Shown here piece by piece: positions 25,820 to 34,775 of a stretch of DNA of 64,000 nt (positions within the stretch are counted from its first letter, which is position 1; the number at the start of each line of letters is the position of its first letter). Position numbers and translations under genes: made by a program. The notes beneath the pieces were generated by a model, which ran no database searches, was not told where the DNA came from, and was given only the letters and a program-made list of their open reading frames with translations. Source of the stretch: CAZMVY01 sp964617875 (GTDB lineage: Bacteria; Planctomycetota; Phycisphaerae; UBA1845; PWPN01); NCBI GenBank assembly GCA_964617875.1, contig CAZUAI010000016.1, forward strand, positions 1 to 64,000, in the 5' to 3' direction.

Positions 25820-27094
25820 TCACAGCGCGGGCAGCTCCCAGCCTTTGCGCCGGGGCCGATCCACATACGTGTTCGCCTCGTCATCGCCGACGAAAACCTC
25901 CTTGTCCGGGTCCCATCGGAGCCGGCGTCCGACACGGCGGGCGATGTTCGCCAGGTGGCAGACGGTGATCGAGCGGTGGCCGATCTCGACGTCGGCGTTC
26001 GGCAGCGTGCGGCTCTTGATGCAGTCGAGCCAGTTCTGGATGTGCGGCCGCGAGACCCAGTCCGGCCCCTCCCACGCCTGGCGGACCGACGGGTCCGGCG
26101 GGTTCCGGATGAAGCCCGGCGGGTCCGTCTTGAACTCGTTGCGGTCGAGCCTCATCGTCGCATCGGTGCCGATGAAAACGGCGCCGCCGAGCGGCCCGTC
26201 GTCCAGGTCAAAATCAACTTGCGTCCCGTCGGCGTATCGCATGGAGACGCTGCCGTTCGGCCCCGGCGACGTCGGCCATATCTCGACGGGCCCCGTGGTG
26301 CACTTGCCCAGCGCCCACTGGATCTGGTCCACGCCGTGCGCGCCCCAGTTCGTCATCTGCCCGCCCGAGTATTCCCGCCAGCCCATCCACCCGAACTGCA
26401 ATGCGTGGTTGAACGGCCGCGCCTCGGTCTGCGCCTGCCAGATGTCCCAGTCGTCGCCCTCGGGGATCGGCTGCTCCGGCAGACCGTCGTAGTCGCGCGG
26501 ACCGGGGTAGTTGCAGCCCCGCACTTTCTTGAGCTTGCCCAGCCCGCCCTTGCGGATGAACTCGCACGCAAAGCGGTTCATCTCCATCGTCCGCTGCTGC
26601 GAGCCGACCTGGAAGATCCGCTGGTACTTGCGGACCACATTGACGAGCACCCGCCCCTCGGCAATGGTCAGCGTCAGCGGCTTCTCCGCGTAAACGTCGA
26701 GCCCCGCCTGGCACGCATGGATGCACGGCAGCACGCGGGCATGGTCGGTCGTCGCGACGACGACGGCGTCGAGCTTCTCCTTCTCGAGCATCTCCTTGTG
26801 GTACTGGTAGACCTTCCAGTCGGCCTTCTTCTGCTGGAGCGTTTCCTTGCACCGCTGGAGGTAGCAGTCGCAGATGGCGACGATCCGCGCCCCGTCCTTG
26901 GGCACGTGGTCCATCAACTGCCGGGCGCGCCCGCCGGTCCCGATAAATCCCAGGAGGATGCGGTCGTTGGCCCCCGGCCGCCCCGGCGCCGCGAGCACGC
27001 CGCTCGGCACAAAGTACGGCGCCGCGATCGCCGCGGAGGCAGCAGCGCCTGTCTTGAGCAATGCCCGTCGTGTGATTCGCTCTTGACGACTCAT
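25820..27094 (-). CDS. Tat-exported Gfo/Idh/MocA-family oxidoreductase
   Basis: NAD(P)-dependent sugar or inositol dehydrogenase-like enzyme, 424 residues. The N-terminus RITRRALLKTGAAASAAIAAP is a twin-arginine signal, so the enzyme is exported folded. The Rossmann fold starts at ILLGFIGTGGRARQLMDHVP; AEKPLTLTIAEG is the family's EKP motif with the catalytic Lys, and the HGVDQIQWALGK region is usual for this class in planctomycetes. It is first in the minus-strand operon with the FG-GAP and GH84-like genes, which points to oxidation or rearrangement of a sugar from an extracellular glycan. Its exact substrate is unknown. A TATAGT box lies about 180 bases upstream. Confidence 0.85.
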   Translation of the reverse strand: MSRQERITRRALLKTGAAASAAIAAPYFVPSGVLAAPGRPGANDRILLGFIGTGGRARQLMDHVPKDGARIVAICDCYLQRCKETLQQKKADWKVYQYHKEMLEKEKLDAVVVATTDHARVLPCIHACQAGLDVYAEKPLTLTIAEGRVLVNVVRKYQRIFQVGSQQRTMEMNRFACEFIRKGGLGKLKKVRGCNYPGPRDYDGLPEQPIPEGDDWDIWQAQTEARPFNHALQFGWMGWREYSGGQMTNWGAHGVDQIQWALGKCTTGPVEIWPTSPGPNGSVSMRYADGTQVDFDLDDGPLGGAVFIGTDATMRLDRNEFKTDPPGFIRNPPDPSVRQAWEGPDWVSRPHIQNWLDCIKSRTLPNADVEIGHRSITVCHLANIARRVGRRLRWDPDKEVFVGDDEANTYVDRPRRKGWELPAL

Positions 27095-27149
27095 GATTCA
27101 TCCTCGCAGGTTGGAGTGCAGGGCTCGGTCCGGCTGAACTCGCCGCCGA

Positions 27150-27205
27150 AGCCCAGCCTGTAGGTGGACGCAGGCAAGATGCCTGCACCACAAGGGTTGT
27201 CCCCC
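27150..27205. repeat. REP-like palindromic repeat, copy A
   Basis: GCAGGC-AAGAT-GCCTGC (27170-27186) is an inverted repeat. On the minus strand the copy reads CTTGTGGTGCAGGCATCTTG, then CCTGCGTCC. It matches the copy inside the gene at 46940-47000 across about 28 bases with two or three differences. It lies in the 617-base gap upstream of the oxidoreductase gene, where I see no convincing coding region. REP-like elements of this kind are common in planctomycetes. Confidence 0.6.
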
Positions 27206-27273
27206 GGGTCGGCACCAGTCCGTCCGATCCTCCATCCGCGTAGTCCGGGGGCGCCTCAAGAAAGACCGGGCGC

Positions 27274-27279
27274 ACTATA
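27274..27279 (-). promoter_or_regulatory. TATAGT box upstream of the oxidoreductase operon
   Basis: The minus strand reads GGGTATAGTGCG, matching the GGTATACTG-like boxes seen before other genes. It would give a leader of about 175 bases that contains the REP-like repeat. Confidence 0.3.
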
Positions 27280-27711
27280 CCCCCGCAGCCGAACCGGCGT
27301 CAACTCATTATGCTGCGGCTTCCAGCCTGCCCTCGCACGCCCGGGCGCAGGCCGCCATCGTGGTGCGGGCCTCCGGCCAGCAGCCCCGTACAGCCGATGC
27401 CTTCAGCGGCAGGACGATGACACGCTGCTCCCGCACTCATCGCGAACCCTGCCGACGAAGGCGTCGGCACAACGCACGGCAGCGTCACAACCCGCGAAGC
27501 GGGCAAGACCGGCCGTTCTTTCTGTTTCCCCTTGGGGTCGTTTTGGGCTTTTCATTGGCCGTTCTGGTAGACTGGCCCCCGTGCGGTGAACATGGTGATC
27601 GACCGCAGCCTCCGTTGTGCCGCCTTTGTCCCGGTTCGGCAACACGGGAGGACGAGGGCTACGCGACCATTGCCAGGCTGCCGACGAGCACAGCCAGGGA
27701 GGTAGCATTCT

Positions 27712-28156
27712 ATGATTCGTCTTGTCGATCTTCTCGATCTGAGCGACGTCCGGCTTCGGGATTACAAGATCCATCTTGCAACGGGCTCGAATCCTACGCC
27801 CTTGGAGGCCTACCGCGACGGGAGGTTCAAGGAATGGCAGGAAGAGCAGCGGAACAAGAACTTCGAGTGCCGCATGGTTCTCAGCCTGATCCACTTGCGT
27901 GCCGACACGTGGCTCTTCGCAGGCGTATATAAGGTTCGCGGCATCCGGCGCAAGACGAAAGAGCACTTCTACTATCGAACGGAACTCCTGCCCAATCAGA
28001 GTGACTTGATCGGACGCATCATCGTACGCACAGCATTTCCAGTACGCGATTCTGGAGATTGCGGACTTCCAGATGACCGATGACGAGGTCAGCAGGCGTG
28101 AACAGCACTGGAAGCTCGTCCTTCTGTCACGCGTGAACGGCCTGAACCGGAATTGA
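27712..28156 (+). pseudogene. GIY-YIG nuclease-family gene with internal deletion
   Basis: The 5' part, preceded by GGGAGG, encodes YKIHLATGSNPTPLEAYRDG, FKEWQEEQ, WLFAGVYKV and LLPNQSDLIGRIIVR, the N-terminal domain that accompanies some GIY-YIG proteins. Just after 28030 a different frame begins with QHFQYAILEIADFQ and continues REQHWKLVLLSRVNGLNRN and a TGA at 28154-28156. That is the end of a GIY-YIG domain (E-x-x-W-K-x-x-L-x-S-R-x-x-G-L-N-x-N). The GIY and YIG strands and catalytic Arg are missing, so an internal segment was deleted with a change of frame. GC content is lower than in neighbouring genes, which suggests transfer before decay. Confidence 0.7.
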
Positions 28157-28215
28157 TGTTCACCGTTCGATGGGAAGAAGACATCGGGCCGAAAGGCCCG
28201 GTCGCCATGCCCTGA

Positions 28216-28572
28216 TTACGAGGCAATGCCCAGGTCCAGGGCGGCCCGCCGCAGGCGGGCGTCGTCGGTCCACAGCACCGCGCCGGACAGAAGAGCCGAG
28301 GCCAGCAGGTGCATATCAATCCAGCCAAGCCCTCGTCCAAAGAGACGATGTCGGTCGATGAACGCCAGGACCTCGTTGTCGTCCGCCGGTTCTGCCACGG
28401 GAAGCCAGGCGAGGAGCAGGAGCACTTCCTCGCGGTTCTGCAGTGATCCGCATGCCAGTTCGCCGATCACGAAGGGGTGACACAGGACCTGGCCGTCCGC
28501 CAGGAGCTGCGACAGCTTCGCGGAGGACCTGCGAAAGTGGTTCACCCAGACGGACGTATCCACGAGGTTCAT
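28216..28572 (-). CDS. vapC: VapC-type PIN-domain toxin
   Basis: 118-residue PIN nuclease, presumably cutting RNA when unopposed. The four acidic positions are visible: D5 in NLVDTSVWV, E38 in VIGELACG, D86 in GWIDMHLLA, and D103/D104 in WTDDARLR. Length and motif spacing match VapC. Its start overlaps the antitoxin gene by four bases (ATGA), the usual coupled arrangement with antitoxin first. Whether it is active cannot be told from sequence, but no catalytic residue is missing. Confidence 0.85.
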   Translation of the reverse strand: MNLVDTSVWVNHFRRSSAKLSQLLADGQVLCHPFVIGELACGSLQNREEVLLLLAWLPVAEPADDNEVLAFIDRHRLFGRGLGWIDMHLLASALLSGAVLWTDDARLRRAALDLGIAS

Positions 28573-28769
28573 CGTCGTGTCGCACTGCGCCTGCGAGGAA
28601 TCGGTGCCAGCCGTTTCTCCGTCCCGCCCAGCGAGGCCAGACGCAGGGCGCTCTGGCGGGCGATGAGGGCCTCCAGCCCGGCCCGGACGAGGGACGTCTT
28701 TTCTCGGATTCCCGTAAGCGCCGCCGCCTGCTTCAGCAGCCCATCGTCAATGTGCAGCGTTGTTCTCAT
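28569..28769 (-). CDS. vapB: VapB-type antitoxin
   Basis: 66 residues beginning MRTTLHIDDGLLKQAAALTG, a ribbon-helix-helix DNA-binding start of the type II VapB class (a T-L-x-I-D-D-x-L strand, then a helix). The C-terminus (SLGGTEKRLAPIPRRRSATR) would wrap the toxin. The frame is open much further upstream, but only the start at 28769 (or ATG two codons earlier, 28775) fits the family. An inverted repeat overlapping the start is a likely autoregulatory operator. Confidence 0.8.
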   Translation of the reverse strand: MRTTLHIDDGLLKQAAALTGIREKTSLVRAGLEALIARQSALRLASLGGTEKRLAPIPRRRSATRR

Positions 28770-28797
28770 ATGCATCAATATGCACTTTCGATGCATA
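28769..28797. promoter_or_regulatory. Inverted repeat TATGCAT-N15-ATGCATA, candidate VapB operator
   Basis: TATGCAT (28769-28775) and ATGCATA (28791-28797) are exact inverted repeats overlapping the antitoxin start, with another ATGCA-like half in between. VapB ribbon-helix-helix proteins bind such sites to repress their own operon. The stretch is clearly AT-richer than its surroundings. Confidence 0.45.
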
Positions 28798-28984
28798 CCT
28801 GTCAAGTGGGGTGGGCGAGGTGCATGGCTGATAGCTGAAAGCTGAGAGCTGACAGCTAAGAGACGAACTGGCTCGTTTGCGGCGAGCGCGTTATCGTCAA
28901 CCGCATCGTGCCAGGGGGCGTTTCGGTGGCGTCCACCGCCGCGGCCCGGCACGGCAACGCTCACACGAACGGGAGAATCCGGCC

Positions 28985-31891
28985 ATGACGACACGAACGG
29001 TCCTGCCGATGGCATCGCTGACCCTTTTTCTCGCCGCAGGCACGCCGGTCGTGGCGGACGACCTCGCCGCCGGCTTTGCAGCCCCGGCCGACGCCTGCAA
29101 ACCCTGGACCTACTGGTGGTGGCTCGACAGCTACGCGACGAAGGAAGGCATCACGAAAGATTTGGAGGAGATGAAGCGCCAGGGCATCGCCGGCGCGCTC
29201 GTCTTCGACGCCGGCGAGGGCAAGGGCTCGCCCGTCGGTCCGAAGTTCATGGGCCCCGAGTGGCGCGAGCTGTTCAAGCACGCCGTTCGCGAGGCCGACC
29301 GGCTCGGCATCGTCCTCGGCGCGAACATCTGCAGCGGCTGGAATGCCGGCGGCACGTGGGTCGTGCCGGAACACGCCGCCAAGCGCCTGGTGTGGTCCAC
29401 CGCCGAGATTGAGGGCCCCGGCCCCGTCGCCCGGGACCTGCCGAAGCCCGAGGTAAAGGAGGACTATTACCGCGACATCGCCGTCGTCGCCTACCCCGGC
29501 CCCGGCCGGCCGGCCAATGCCGCTCCGCTCAAGAACTGGGAGGTCAAAGCCGCGCGGGTCTACCTCGCCTCGCCGCCGGAAACGCTCCACGAGGAGATCC
29601 CCGAGACGCCCAACGACCGCGACTGCGAGGGCGGGCAGGTCATCGACCTGTCGGACAAGCTCGACGCCAACGGCCGGCTGACGTGGAACGCCCCGGCCGG
29701 CACGTGGACCGTGCTGCGATTCGGCTACACGCTGCTCGGCGCCAGGACGAGCTGCCCCAGTCCGAACACGCAGGGGCTCGAGATCGACTTCCTCAGCGCC
29801 AGGGCGCTGGATGCGCACTGGGCCGAGACCGGCGCGAAGATGCTCGACGACGCCGGCCCGCTGACCGGCAAGACGCTGCAGTATGTCCACGACGACAGCT
29901 ACGAGGTTACCCATCCGTTTCCCGTCCAGCTCAACTGGACGCCCGCGTTTCGCGACGAGTTCCGCGCCCGCCGTGGCTATGACCCGCTCCGCTACCTCCC
30001 CGTGCTTGCCGGCAAGGTCGTGGACAGCCGCGGTGTTTCCAACCGCTTCCTCTGGGACTACCGCCGGACGATCGCCGACCTCTTCGCCGACGGCCACTAC
30101 CGCCGTCTGCACGAGCTGGCACGGCAGCGCGGCGTCGGCACGCACCCGGAGTCCGGCGGGCCGTTCTGGCCGTGCATCGACGCCCTCCTGCTCGAAGGCA
30201 TCAACGACATCCCCATGGGCGAGTTCTGGAAGCGAGTGCCCGAAAAGCCTGACGGCAAGATCACGTGGGCCGACGCCGGCAATTACCGCATCTGCGACAC
30301 GGTGCGCCAGGCGGCGTCGGCGGCCCACATCTACGGCAAGCCCGTCTGCCAGGCCGAGGCGTACACCTCAATGGGCCCCAATTGGGAGGAGGACTTCTAC
30401 GACCTGAAGGATATCGGCGACCGGGCCTTCTGCGCCGGCCTCACGCGCAACGTGCTCTGCTTCTACGTCCATCAGGGCAGGCTCGACGTCTTCCCCGGCT
30501 ACCAGTGGGAGGCCGCCGGCACGCACTTCGACCGCAACGTGACCTGGTGGAACCAGATCCACGCCTGGCTCCGCTACCTCAGCCGCTGCCAGTACATGCT
30601 GCGGCAGGGCCTCTTTGTCGCCGACCTGTGCTACTTCTACGGTGAGGACGCTCCCAACTACGTCCCCGCCAAGACCTTCATGCGCCCCGCCCTGCCCGAG
30701 GGCTACGACTGTGACACAATCAACGCCGACGCCCTCCTGACCCGCCTGAGCGTGAAGGACGGCCGCCTCGTCCTGCCCGACGGCATGAGCTACCGTTACC
30801 TCGTCCTGCCCGACCGGCGGATGATGTCGCCGCATATCCTGCGGAAGGTCCAGGAGATGGTCGAGGCCGGCGCGACCGCGATCGGGCCCAAGCCCAAGCG
30901 GGCGCCCGGCCTGGGCGGCTTCCCGGGCTGCGACGCCGAGGTGCGCCGAATTGCCGACGCGGTGTGGGGCGACGCGGACGGCAAGAACATCACCGTGAAG
31001 AAGGCCGGTCGCGGCCGGGTCATCTGGGGCAAGGCGCTGCCGGAGATCCTTGCGGCCGACGGCCTGCCGCCGGATTTCGAGGCGTGGGCGGCGGGCACGC
31101 GGCTTGATACGAAAGCGGTCGATTGGATCCACCGGCGGGCGGGCGACGTGGACATCTATTTCGTCTGCAACCAGCTCGACCGGCCGCAGTCGGCCCGGTG
31201 CGTCTTTCGCGTGGCCGGTCGCACGCCGGAGATCTGGGATGCCGTTACCGGCGAGCGATGGGACGCCACCGATTTCCGCGAGGACGCCGGCCGTACGGTC
31301 GTCCCGCTGGAGTTCGCCCCGCGGCAGTCGTGGTTCGTCGTGTTCCGCAAGCCCATCGGCGACGCCAGGCCGGACGGCGGCAGGCCCAACGTGCCCGCCC
31401 TGGTCACGGCCGGCGAGATTGCCGGGCCGTGGACCGTGCGCTTCGACCCGAAGTGGGGCGGGCCGGAGTCGGCGACCTTCGAACGGCTGGAGGACTGGAC
31501 GAAGCGCCCCGAGCCGGGGATCCGCTATTACTCAGGCAAGGCCGTCTACGAGAAGACGTTCGACCTGCCCCCGTCGCTGCGAGGCCCGGGCCATCGGGTG
31601 TACCTGGATCTGGGCCGGATCAAGAACGTCGCCGAGGTCCGGCTGAACGGCAAAGACCTGGGCGTTGTCTGGACGGCCCCATGGCGCGTGGAAATCACCG
31701 CGGCGGTGCAGGCCGCCGGCAACAGGCTGGAGATCGGCGTGGTCAACCTCTGGCCCAACCGCCTGATCGGCGACGCCGACCAGCCGCCCGAGAAACGCCT
31801 GACGACGACGAACGTCAAGAAGTTCAAGAAGGACTCGCCCCTGATGGAATCCGGCCTCCTCGGTCCCGTTACACTGAAGACCCCGGGCTGA
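28985..31891 (+). CDS. Secreted GH106-like glycosidase (alpha-L-rhamnosidase type)
   Basis: 968 residues with a signal peptide (MASLTLFLAAGTPVVA). The N-terminal WTYWWWLDSYATKEGITKDL and EEMKRQGIAGALVFD, then VREADRLGIVLGANICSGWN, are typical of GH106 rhamnosidases. The barrel continues through YVHDDSYE (possible acid/base region), HPESGGPFWPCIDALL and VCQAEAYTS. The C-terminus has a galactose-binding/jelly-roll domain (YSGKAVYEKTFDLP; VYLDLGRIKNVAEVRLNGKD; VVNLWPNRLIGD). It would release L-rhamnose from pectin, rhamnogalacturonan or exopolysaccharides outside the cytoplasm. ATG 28985 follows GGGAGA at a good distance. It is a single gene with no obvious operon partner. Confidence 0.8.
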   Translation: MTTRTVLPMASLTLFLAAGTPVVADDLAAGFAAPADACKPWTYWWWLDSYATKEGITKDLEEMKRQGIAGALVFDAGEGKGSPVGPKFMGPEWRELFKHAVREADRLGIVLGANICSGWNAGGTWVVPEHAAKRLVWSTAEIEGPGPVARDLPKPEVKEDYYRDIAVVAYPGPGRPANAAPLKNWEVKAARVYLASPPETLHEEIPETPNDRDCEGGQVIDLSDKLDANGRLTWNAPAGTWTVLRFGYTLLGARTSCPSPNTQGLEIDFLSARALDAHWAETGAKMLDDAGPLTGKTLQYVHDDSYEVTHPFPVQLNWTPAFRDEFRARRGYDPLRYLPVLAGKVVDSRGVSNRFLWDYRRTIADLFADGHYRRLHELARQRGVGTHPESGGPFWPCIDALLLEGINDIPMGEFWKRVPEKPDGKITWADAGNYRICDTVRQAASAAHIYGKPVCQAEAYTSMGPNWEEDFYDLKDIGDRAFCAGLTRNVLCFYVHQGRLDVFPGYQWEAAGTHFDRNVTWWNQIHAWLRYLSRCQYMLRQGLFVADLCYFYGEDAPNYVPAKTFMRPALPEGYDCDTINADALLTRLSVKDGRLVLPDGMSYRYLVLPDRRMMSPHILRKVQEMVEAGATAIGPKPKRAPGLGGFPGCDAEVRRIADAVWGDADGKNITVKKAGRGRVIWGKALPEILAADGLPPDFEAWAAGTRLDTKAVDWIHRRAGDVDIYFVCNQLDRPQSARCVFRVAGRTPEIWDAVTGERWDATDFREDAGRTVVPLEFAPRQSWFVVFRKPIGDARPDGGRPNVPALVTAGEIAGPWTVRFDPKWGGPESATFERLEDWTKRPEPGIRYYSGKAVYEKTFDLPPSLRGPGHRVYLDLGRIKNVAEVRLNGKDLGVVWTAPWRVEITAAVQAAGNRLEIGVVNLWPNRLIGDADQPPEKRLTTTNVKKFKKDSPLMESGLLGPVTLKTPG

Positions 31892-31947
31892 CTCCGGGCG
31901 GGTGGACGGGATCGGCATGAGATTGCGGAGGGCGGTTTTTCGCGGCC

Positions 31948-31964
31948 GCGCGCCGGCGGCGCGC
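31948..31964. terminator. Perfect GC-rich hairpin between convergent genes
   Basis: GCGCGCC (31948-31954), loop GGC and GGCGCGC (31958-31964) form an exact stem between the rhamnosidase and NtrC-like genes. TTTTT lies before it on the plus strand rather than after it, so it is not a classical terminator. Confidence 0.25.
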
Positions 31965-32100
31965 CGAAGGTTCGCACGCCTTGTGTTTCTCTTCTCGCCT
32001 TTCATGCCCCTCCTGCTTCAACCGCGTTGTGGCCGCCCTTCGCTGAGGCGCAGGATGGGGCCCCGTCGTGTGTCGTCGCCGCCGTCTGCGACGCGACCGG

Positions 32101-33516
32101 CTACCCTCCCCGCCCCCTGGCGTCGCGGCGGGCCGGGTCCACTTCCAAACCGTAGCGCTTCATCTTCTTATAGAGCGTCGTGCGGTTGATCTCGAGGAGG
32201 TCGGCGGTGACCTGCCGGTTCCAGTTGTTGGCGCGGAGCGCCTGCTCGATGATCCGCTTCTCCGGTTCCTCGAGGGCCTGCTTGAGCGACATCGGCCGCC
32301 ACTGGCCGTCATTCGCGGCGGCGGGGGCGCTCGCGGCCTCGAGGAGTACCGCCGGAAGATCGTCCACGTCAAGCGTCCGGTTCTTCGTCAGGATCACGGC
32401 CCGCTCGACCACGTTCTCCAGCTCGCGGACGTTGCCCGGCCACGAATAGCGCTGCATCTGCTGGATGGCCGCGTCGGTGAAGCCGAGGATCTCCTTCTTC
32501 GCCTGGGCGCAGTAGACCTTCAGGAAGTGCTCCGCGAGCCGCGGGATGTCGCCGATCCGCTCGACAAGCCGCGGCAGGCTGATCGTGACGACGTTGATGC
32601 GGTAGTAGAGGTCCTGCCGGAATCGTCCCGCCTTGACCTCGTCGGAGAGGTCCCGGTTGCTTGCCAGAATGACCCGCACGTCGACCGTCTGCGTCTTGTT
32701 GCTGCCGACCGGCTCGAACTGCCGCTCCTGCAGCACCCGGAGGAGCTTCACCTGCAGCGCTGGCGAGGCGCTGTTGATCTCGTCGAGGAAGATCGTTCCG
32801 CCGTCCGCCGCCTTGAACCGCCCCTCCTTGTCGCCGACGGCGCCCGTGAACGCCCCGCGGACGTGGCCGAACAGCTCGCTCTCCAGCAGCGTCTCGGGGA
32901 TTGCCCCGCAGCTCACTTCGACGAACGGTCTGTCGCGCCGCTGGCTGCGGTAGTGGATCGCCCGCGCCACCAGCGACTTGCCCGTGCCCGAATCGCCCTG
33001 CATCAGCACCGTCGCCTTTGAATCGGCCACGGTCTCGATCAGGTCGAAGATCTTCAGCATCTTGTAGTCGTGCCCGATGATGTTGTCGAGCCCGTACCGC
33101 AGTCCCAGCTGCTCGCGGAGGCTGCGGTTTTCACGGATCAGCGACTGCTGCTTCAGCGCCCGCTCGACCACGAGCCGGATCTGGTCGTCGATAATCGGCT
33201 TCGTCAGGTAGTCGTACGCGCCGAGCTTGATCGCCTCCACCGCGCTTTCGATCGTCCCGTACCCCGTGATCATGATCACGACCGTGTCCGGATACCGCTG
33301 CCGGATCACCCGGAGCAGTTCGAACCCGTCGTTGTCGGGCATGTTGATGTCGGTCAGCACGAGCTGAAACCGCTGCCGCTCCATCGCGGTCAGCGCCGTC
33401 TGGAATGATGATGCCCCCGCCGCCTCGTATCCTTCGAGCCGCAGAAACTCCGTCAACGACTCAAGAATGATCCGGTCGTCGTCGACAACGAGGATCCGTT
33501 CCTTCGGATCAGCCAT
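32101..33516 (-). CDS. NtrC-family sigma-54-dependent response regulator
   Basis: 471 residues with three domains: a receiver (D12-D13 acidic pair, phospho-acceptor D56 in LVLTDINMPDNDG), an AAA+ core with Walker A GDSGTGKS (about 168-175), the sigma-54 contact loop GAFTGA, Walker B GGTIFLDEI and arginine-finger region, and a Fis-type HTH at the C-terminus (NWNRQVTADLLEINRTTLYKK). It activates transcription from sigma-54 promoters after phosphorylation by the neighbouring kinase. The start MADPKER at 33516 overlaps the kinase gene by eight bases. The target genes cannot be told. Confidence 0.92.
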   Translation of the reverse strand: MADPKERILVVDDDRIILESLTEFLRLEGYEAAGASSFQTALTAMERQRFQLVLTDINMPDNDGFELLRVIRQRYPDTVVIMITGYGTIESAVEAIKLGAYDYLTKPIIDDQIRLVVERALKQQSLIRENRSLREQLGLRYGLDNIIGHDYKMLKIFDLIETVADSKATVLMQGDSGTGKSLVARAIHYRSQRRDRPFVEVSCGAIPETLLESELFGHVRGAFTGAVGDKEGRFKAADGGTIFLDEINSASPALQVKLLRVLQERQFEPVGSNKTQTVDVRVILASNRDLSDEVKAGRFRQDLYYRINVVTISLPRLVERIGDIPRLAEHFLKVYCAQAKKEILGFTDAAIQQMQRYSWPGNVRELENVVERAVILTKNRTLDVDDLPAVLLEAASAPAAANDGQWRPMSLKQALEEPEKRIIEQALRANNWNRQVTADLLEINRTTLYKKMKRYGLEVDPARRDARGRGG

Positions 33517-34690
33517 CGGATGCACCTCCCGGCGGCGGCACGCAACTGTCCAGCGGGATGCGTACGACAAACCGGGCGCCCCCCTGGTCGCGGTTCTCCG
33601 CCGTCAGCCGGCCGCGGTACTTCTCGACGATATCACGGCAGATCGCCAGCCCGAGCCCCGTGCCCTTGCCCGGCGGCTTCGTCGTGAAGAACGGCTCGAA
33701 CACCCGTTCGGGCTGCTCCGGCAGCCCAGGCCCCGTGTCGTCAAACCGGATCACGGCCTCGCGCCCGCTGATCGCACTGTGGATCGCCAGCGTCCCGCCG
33801 TCCGGCATGGCATCCAGCGCGTTCTTGATGATGTTGCAGAAGACCTGGAACAGGTTCCCCCCTCCGCGCACCACCGGCAGCGCCCCGGCGAACGAACAAA
33901 CCACCGCCACGCGGGCCCCCGCCGCCTGATCGCCCAACGCCCGCACGGCCTCCTCGACGATCGTGTTGAGGCTTGTGTCCTCGTACGAAACGTGCGCGTT
34001 CCGAGAGAACTCCAAGAGGTCCGTCACGATCTGCGCCATCCGCAGAAGGCCGGAACGCGATTCCTCCAGATAGCGTTTCGCCTTCTCTGCCTCGCCGGCG
34101 TCGATCACACGCCGGGCAAGCCCCAGGTAGCGCAGGATCCCGTCCAGGGGATTGTTCAGTTCGTGGGCCACGCGGGCCGCCAGCTTGCCCAGCGCCGCCA
34201 TCCGCTCCGAGACCGCCAGCCGTTTCTCCATGCCGATGCTGGCGGTGACATCCTCGACGATAAGAAGCCCGCCGACTGCTTCCGGCGCCGATCCGCCCGT
34301 CAGCGGACTGCACGTAAGATTCAGTATGAGTTCACGCCCTGCGTCTGCGCGGTATGTAATGTGCTCAAAGCGCCTGGGCAGTTGCCCTTCCAGCGCCCCC
34401 CGCAGTTCGGCCGCCCAGTCCTCGTACTTGCTTTCGACGGCCCGTTGCCGCAGGGCGTCCGCCAGCGACTCGCCCGGCTGGGCCAGCAACCACGCCGCTT
34501 CATTGGCGTGAGTGATGCGGAGATGCCGGTCAAACACGACCAGTCCCAACGGCAACGAATGGAACACCGTTTCCGCCGCATCCCGCAGCGTCATCGGTTG
34601 GCGACCCGATGCCGAAGGAGGGGTTGCGCCGGAACTGATGGAATCCTGATCCTGGGACGACGAGGCAGAGTGATCCAGCGGCTGAGCCAT
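33509..34690 (-). CDS. PAS-containing NtrB-like histidine kinase
   Basis: 393 residues, no membrane span, so probably a soluble cytoplasmic sensor. A PAS domain (about 35-150; VFHSLPLGLVVFDRHLRITHANEAA) is followed by HisKA with H176 in ARVAHELNNPLDG and an ATPase domain (NIIKNALDAMPDGG; RFDDTGPGLP; GKGTGLGLAICRDIVEKY). It pairs with the sigma-54 regulator, which its gene overlaps by eight bases. A GTATAC-containing box (34765-34771) about 75 bases upstream on the minus strand may be its promoter. An alternative start is M33. Confidence 0.9.
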   Translation of the reverse strand: MAQPLDHSASSSQDQDSISSGATPPSASGRQPMTLRDAAETVFHSLPLGLVVFDRHLRITHANEAAWLLAQPGESLADALRQRAVESKYEDWAAELRGALEGQLPRRFEHITYRADAGRELILNLTCSPLTGGSAPEAVGGLLIVEDVTASIGMEKRLAVSERMAALGKLAARVAHELNNPLDGILRYLGLARRVIDAGEAEKAKRYLEESRSGLLRMAQIVTDLLEFSRNAHVSYEDTSLNTIVEEAVRALGDQAAGARVAVVCSFAGALPVVRGGGNLFQVFCNIIKNALDAMPDGGTLAIHSAISGREAVIRFDDTGPGLPEQPERVFEPFFTTKPPGKGTGLGLAICRDIVEKYRGRLTAENRDQGGARFVVRIPLDSCVPPPGGASDG

Positions 34691-34775
34691 GATTCCAGCA
34701 GAACCGGCCGATACCCCTTGTCGAGCTACGGCGAAACCCGCTCAGGAGCGTTGCCGGGGAACAACGTATACCGCT

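Noticed and set aside
23366..27163. A 1265-codon open frame on the plus strand opposite the glycosidase, FG-GAP and oxidoreductase genes
   Set aside because: It is antisense to three genes with clear domains. Its residue mix (His, Arg, Val, Asp, Leu repeats) is the usual mirror of GC-rich codon bias.
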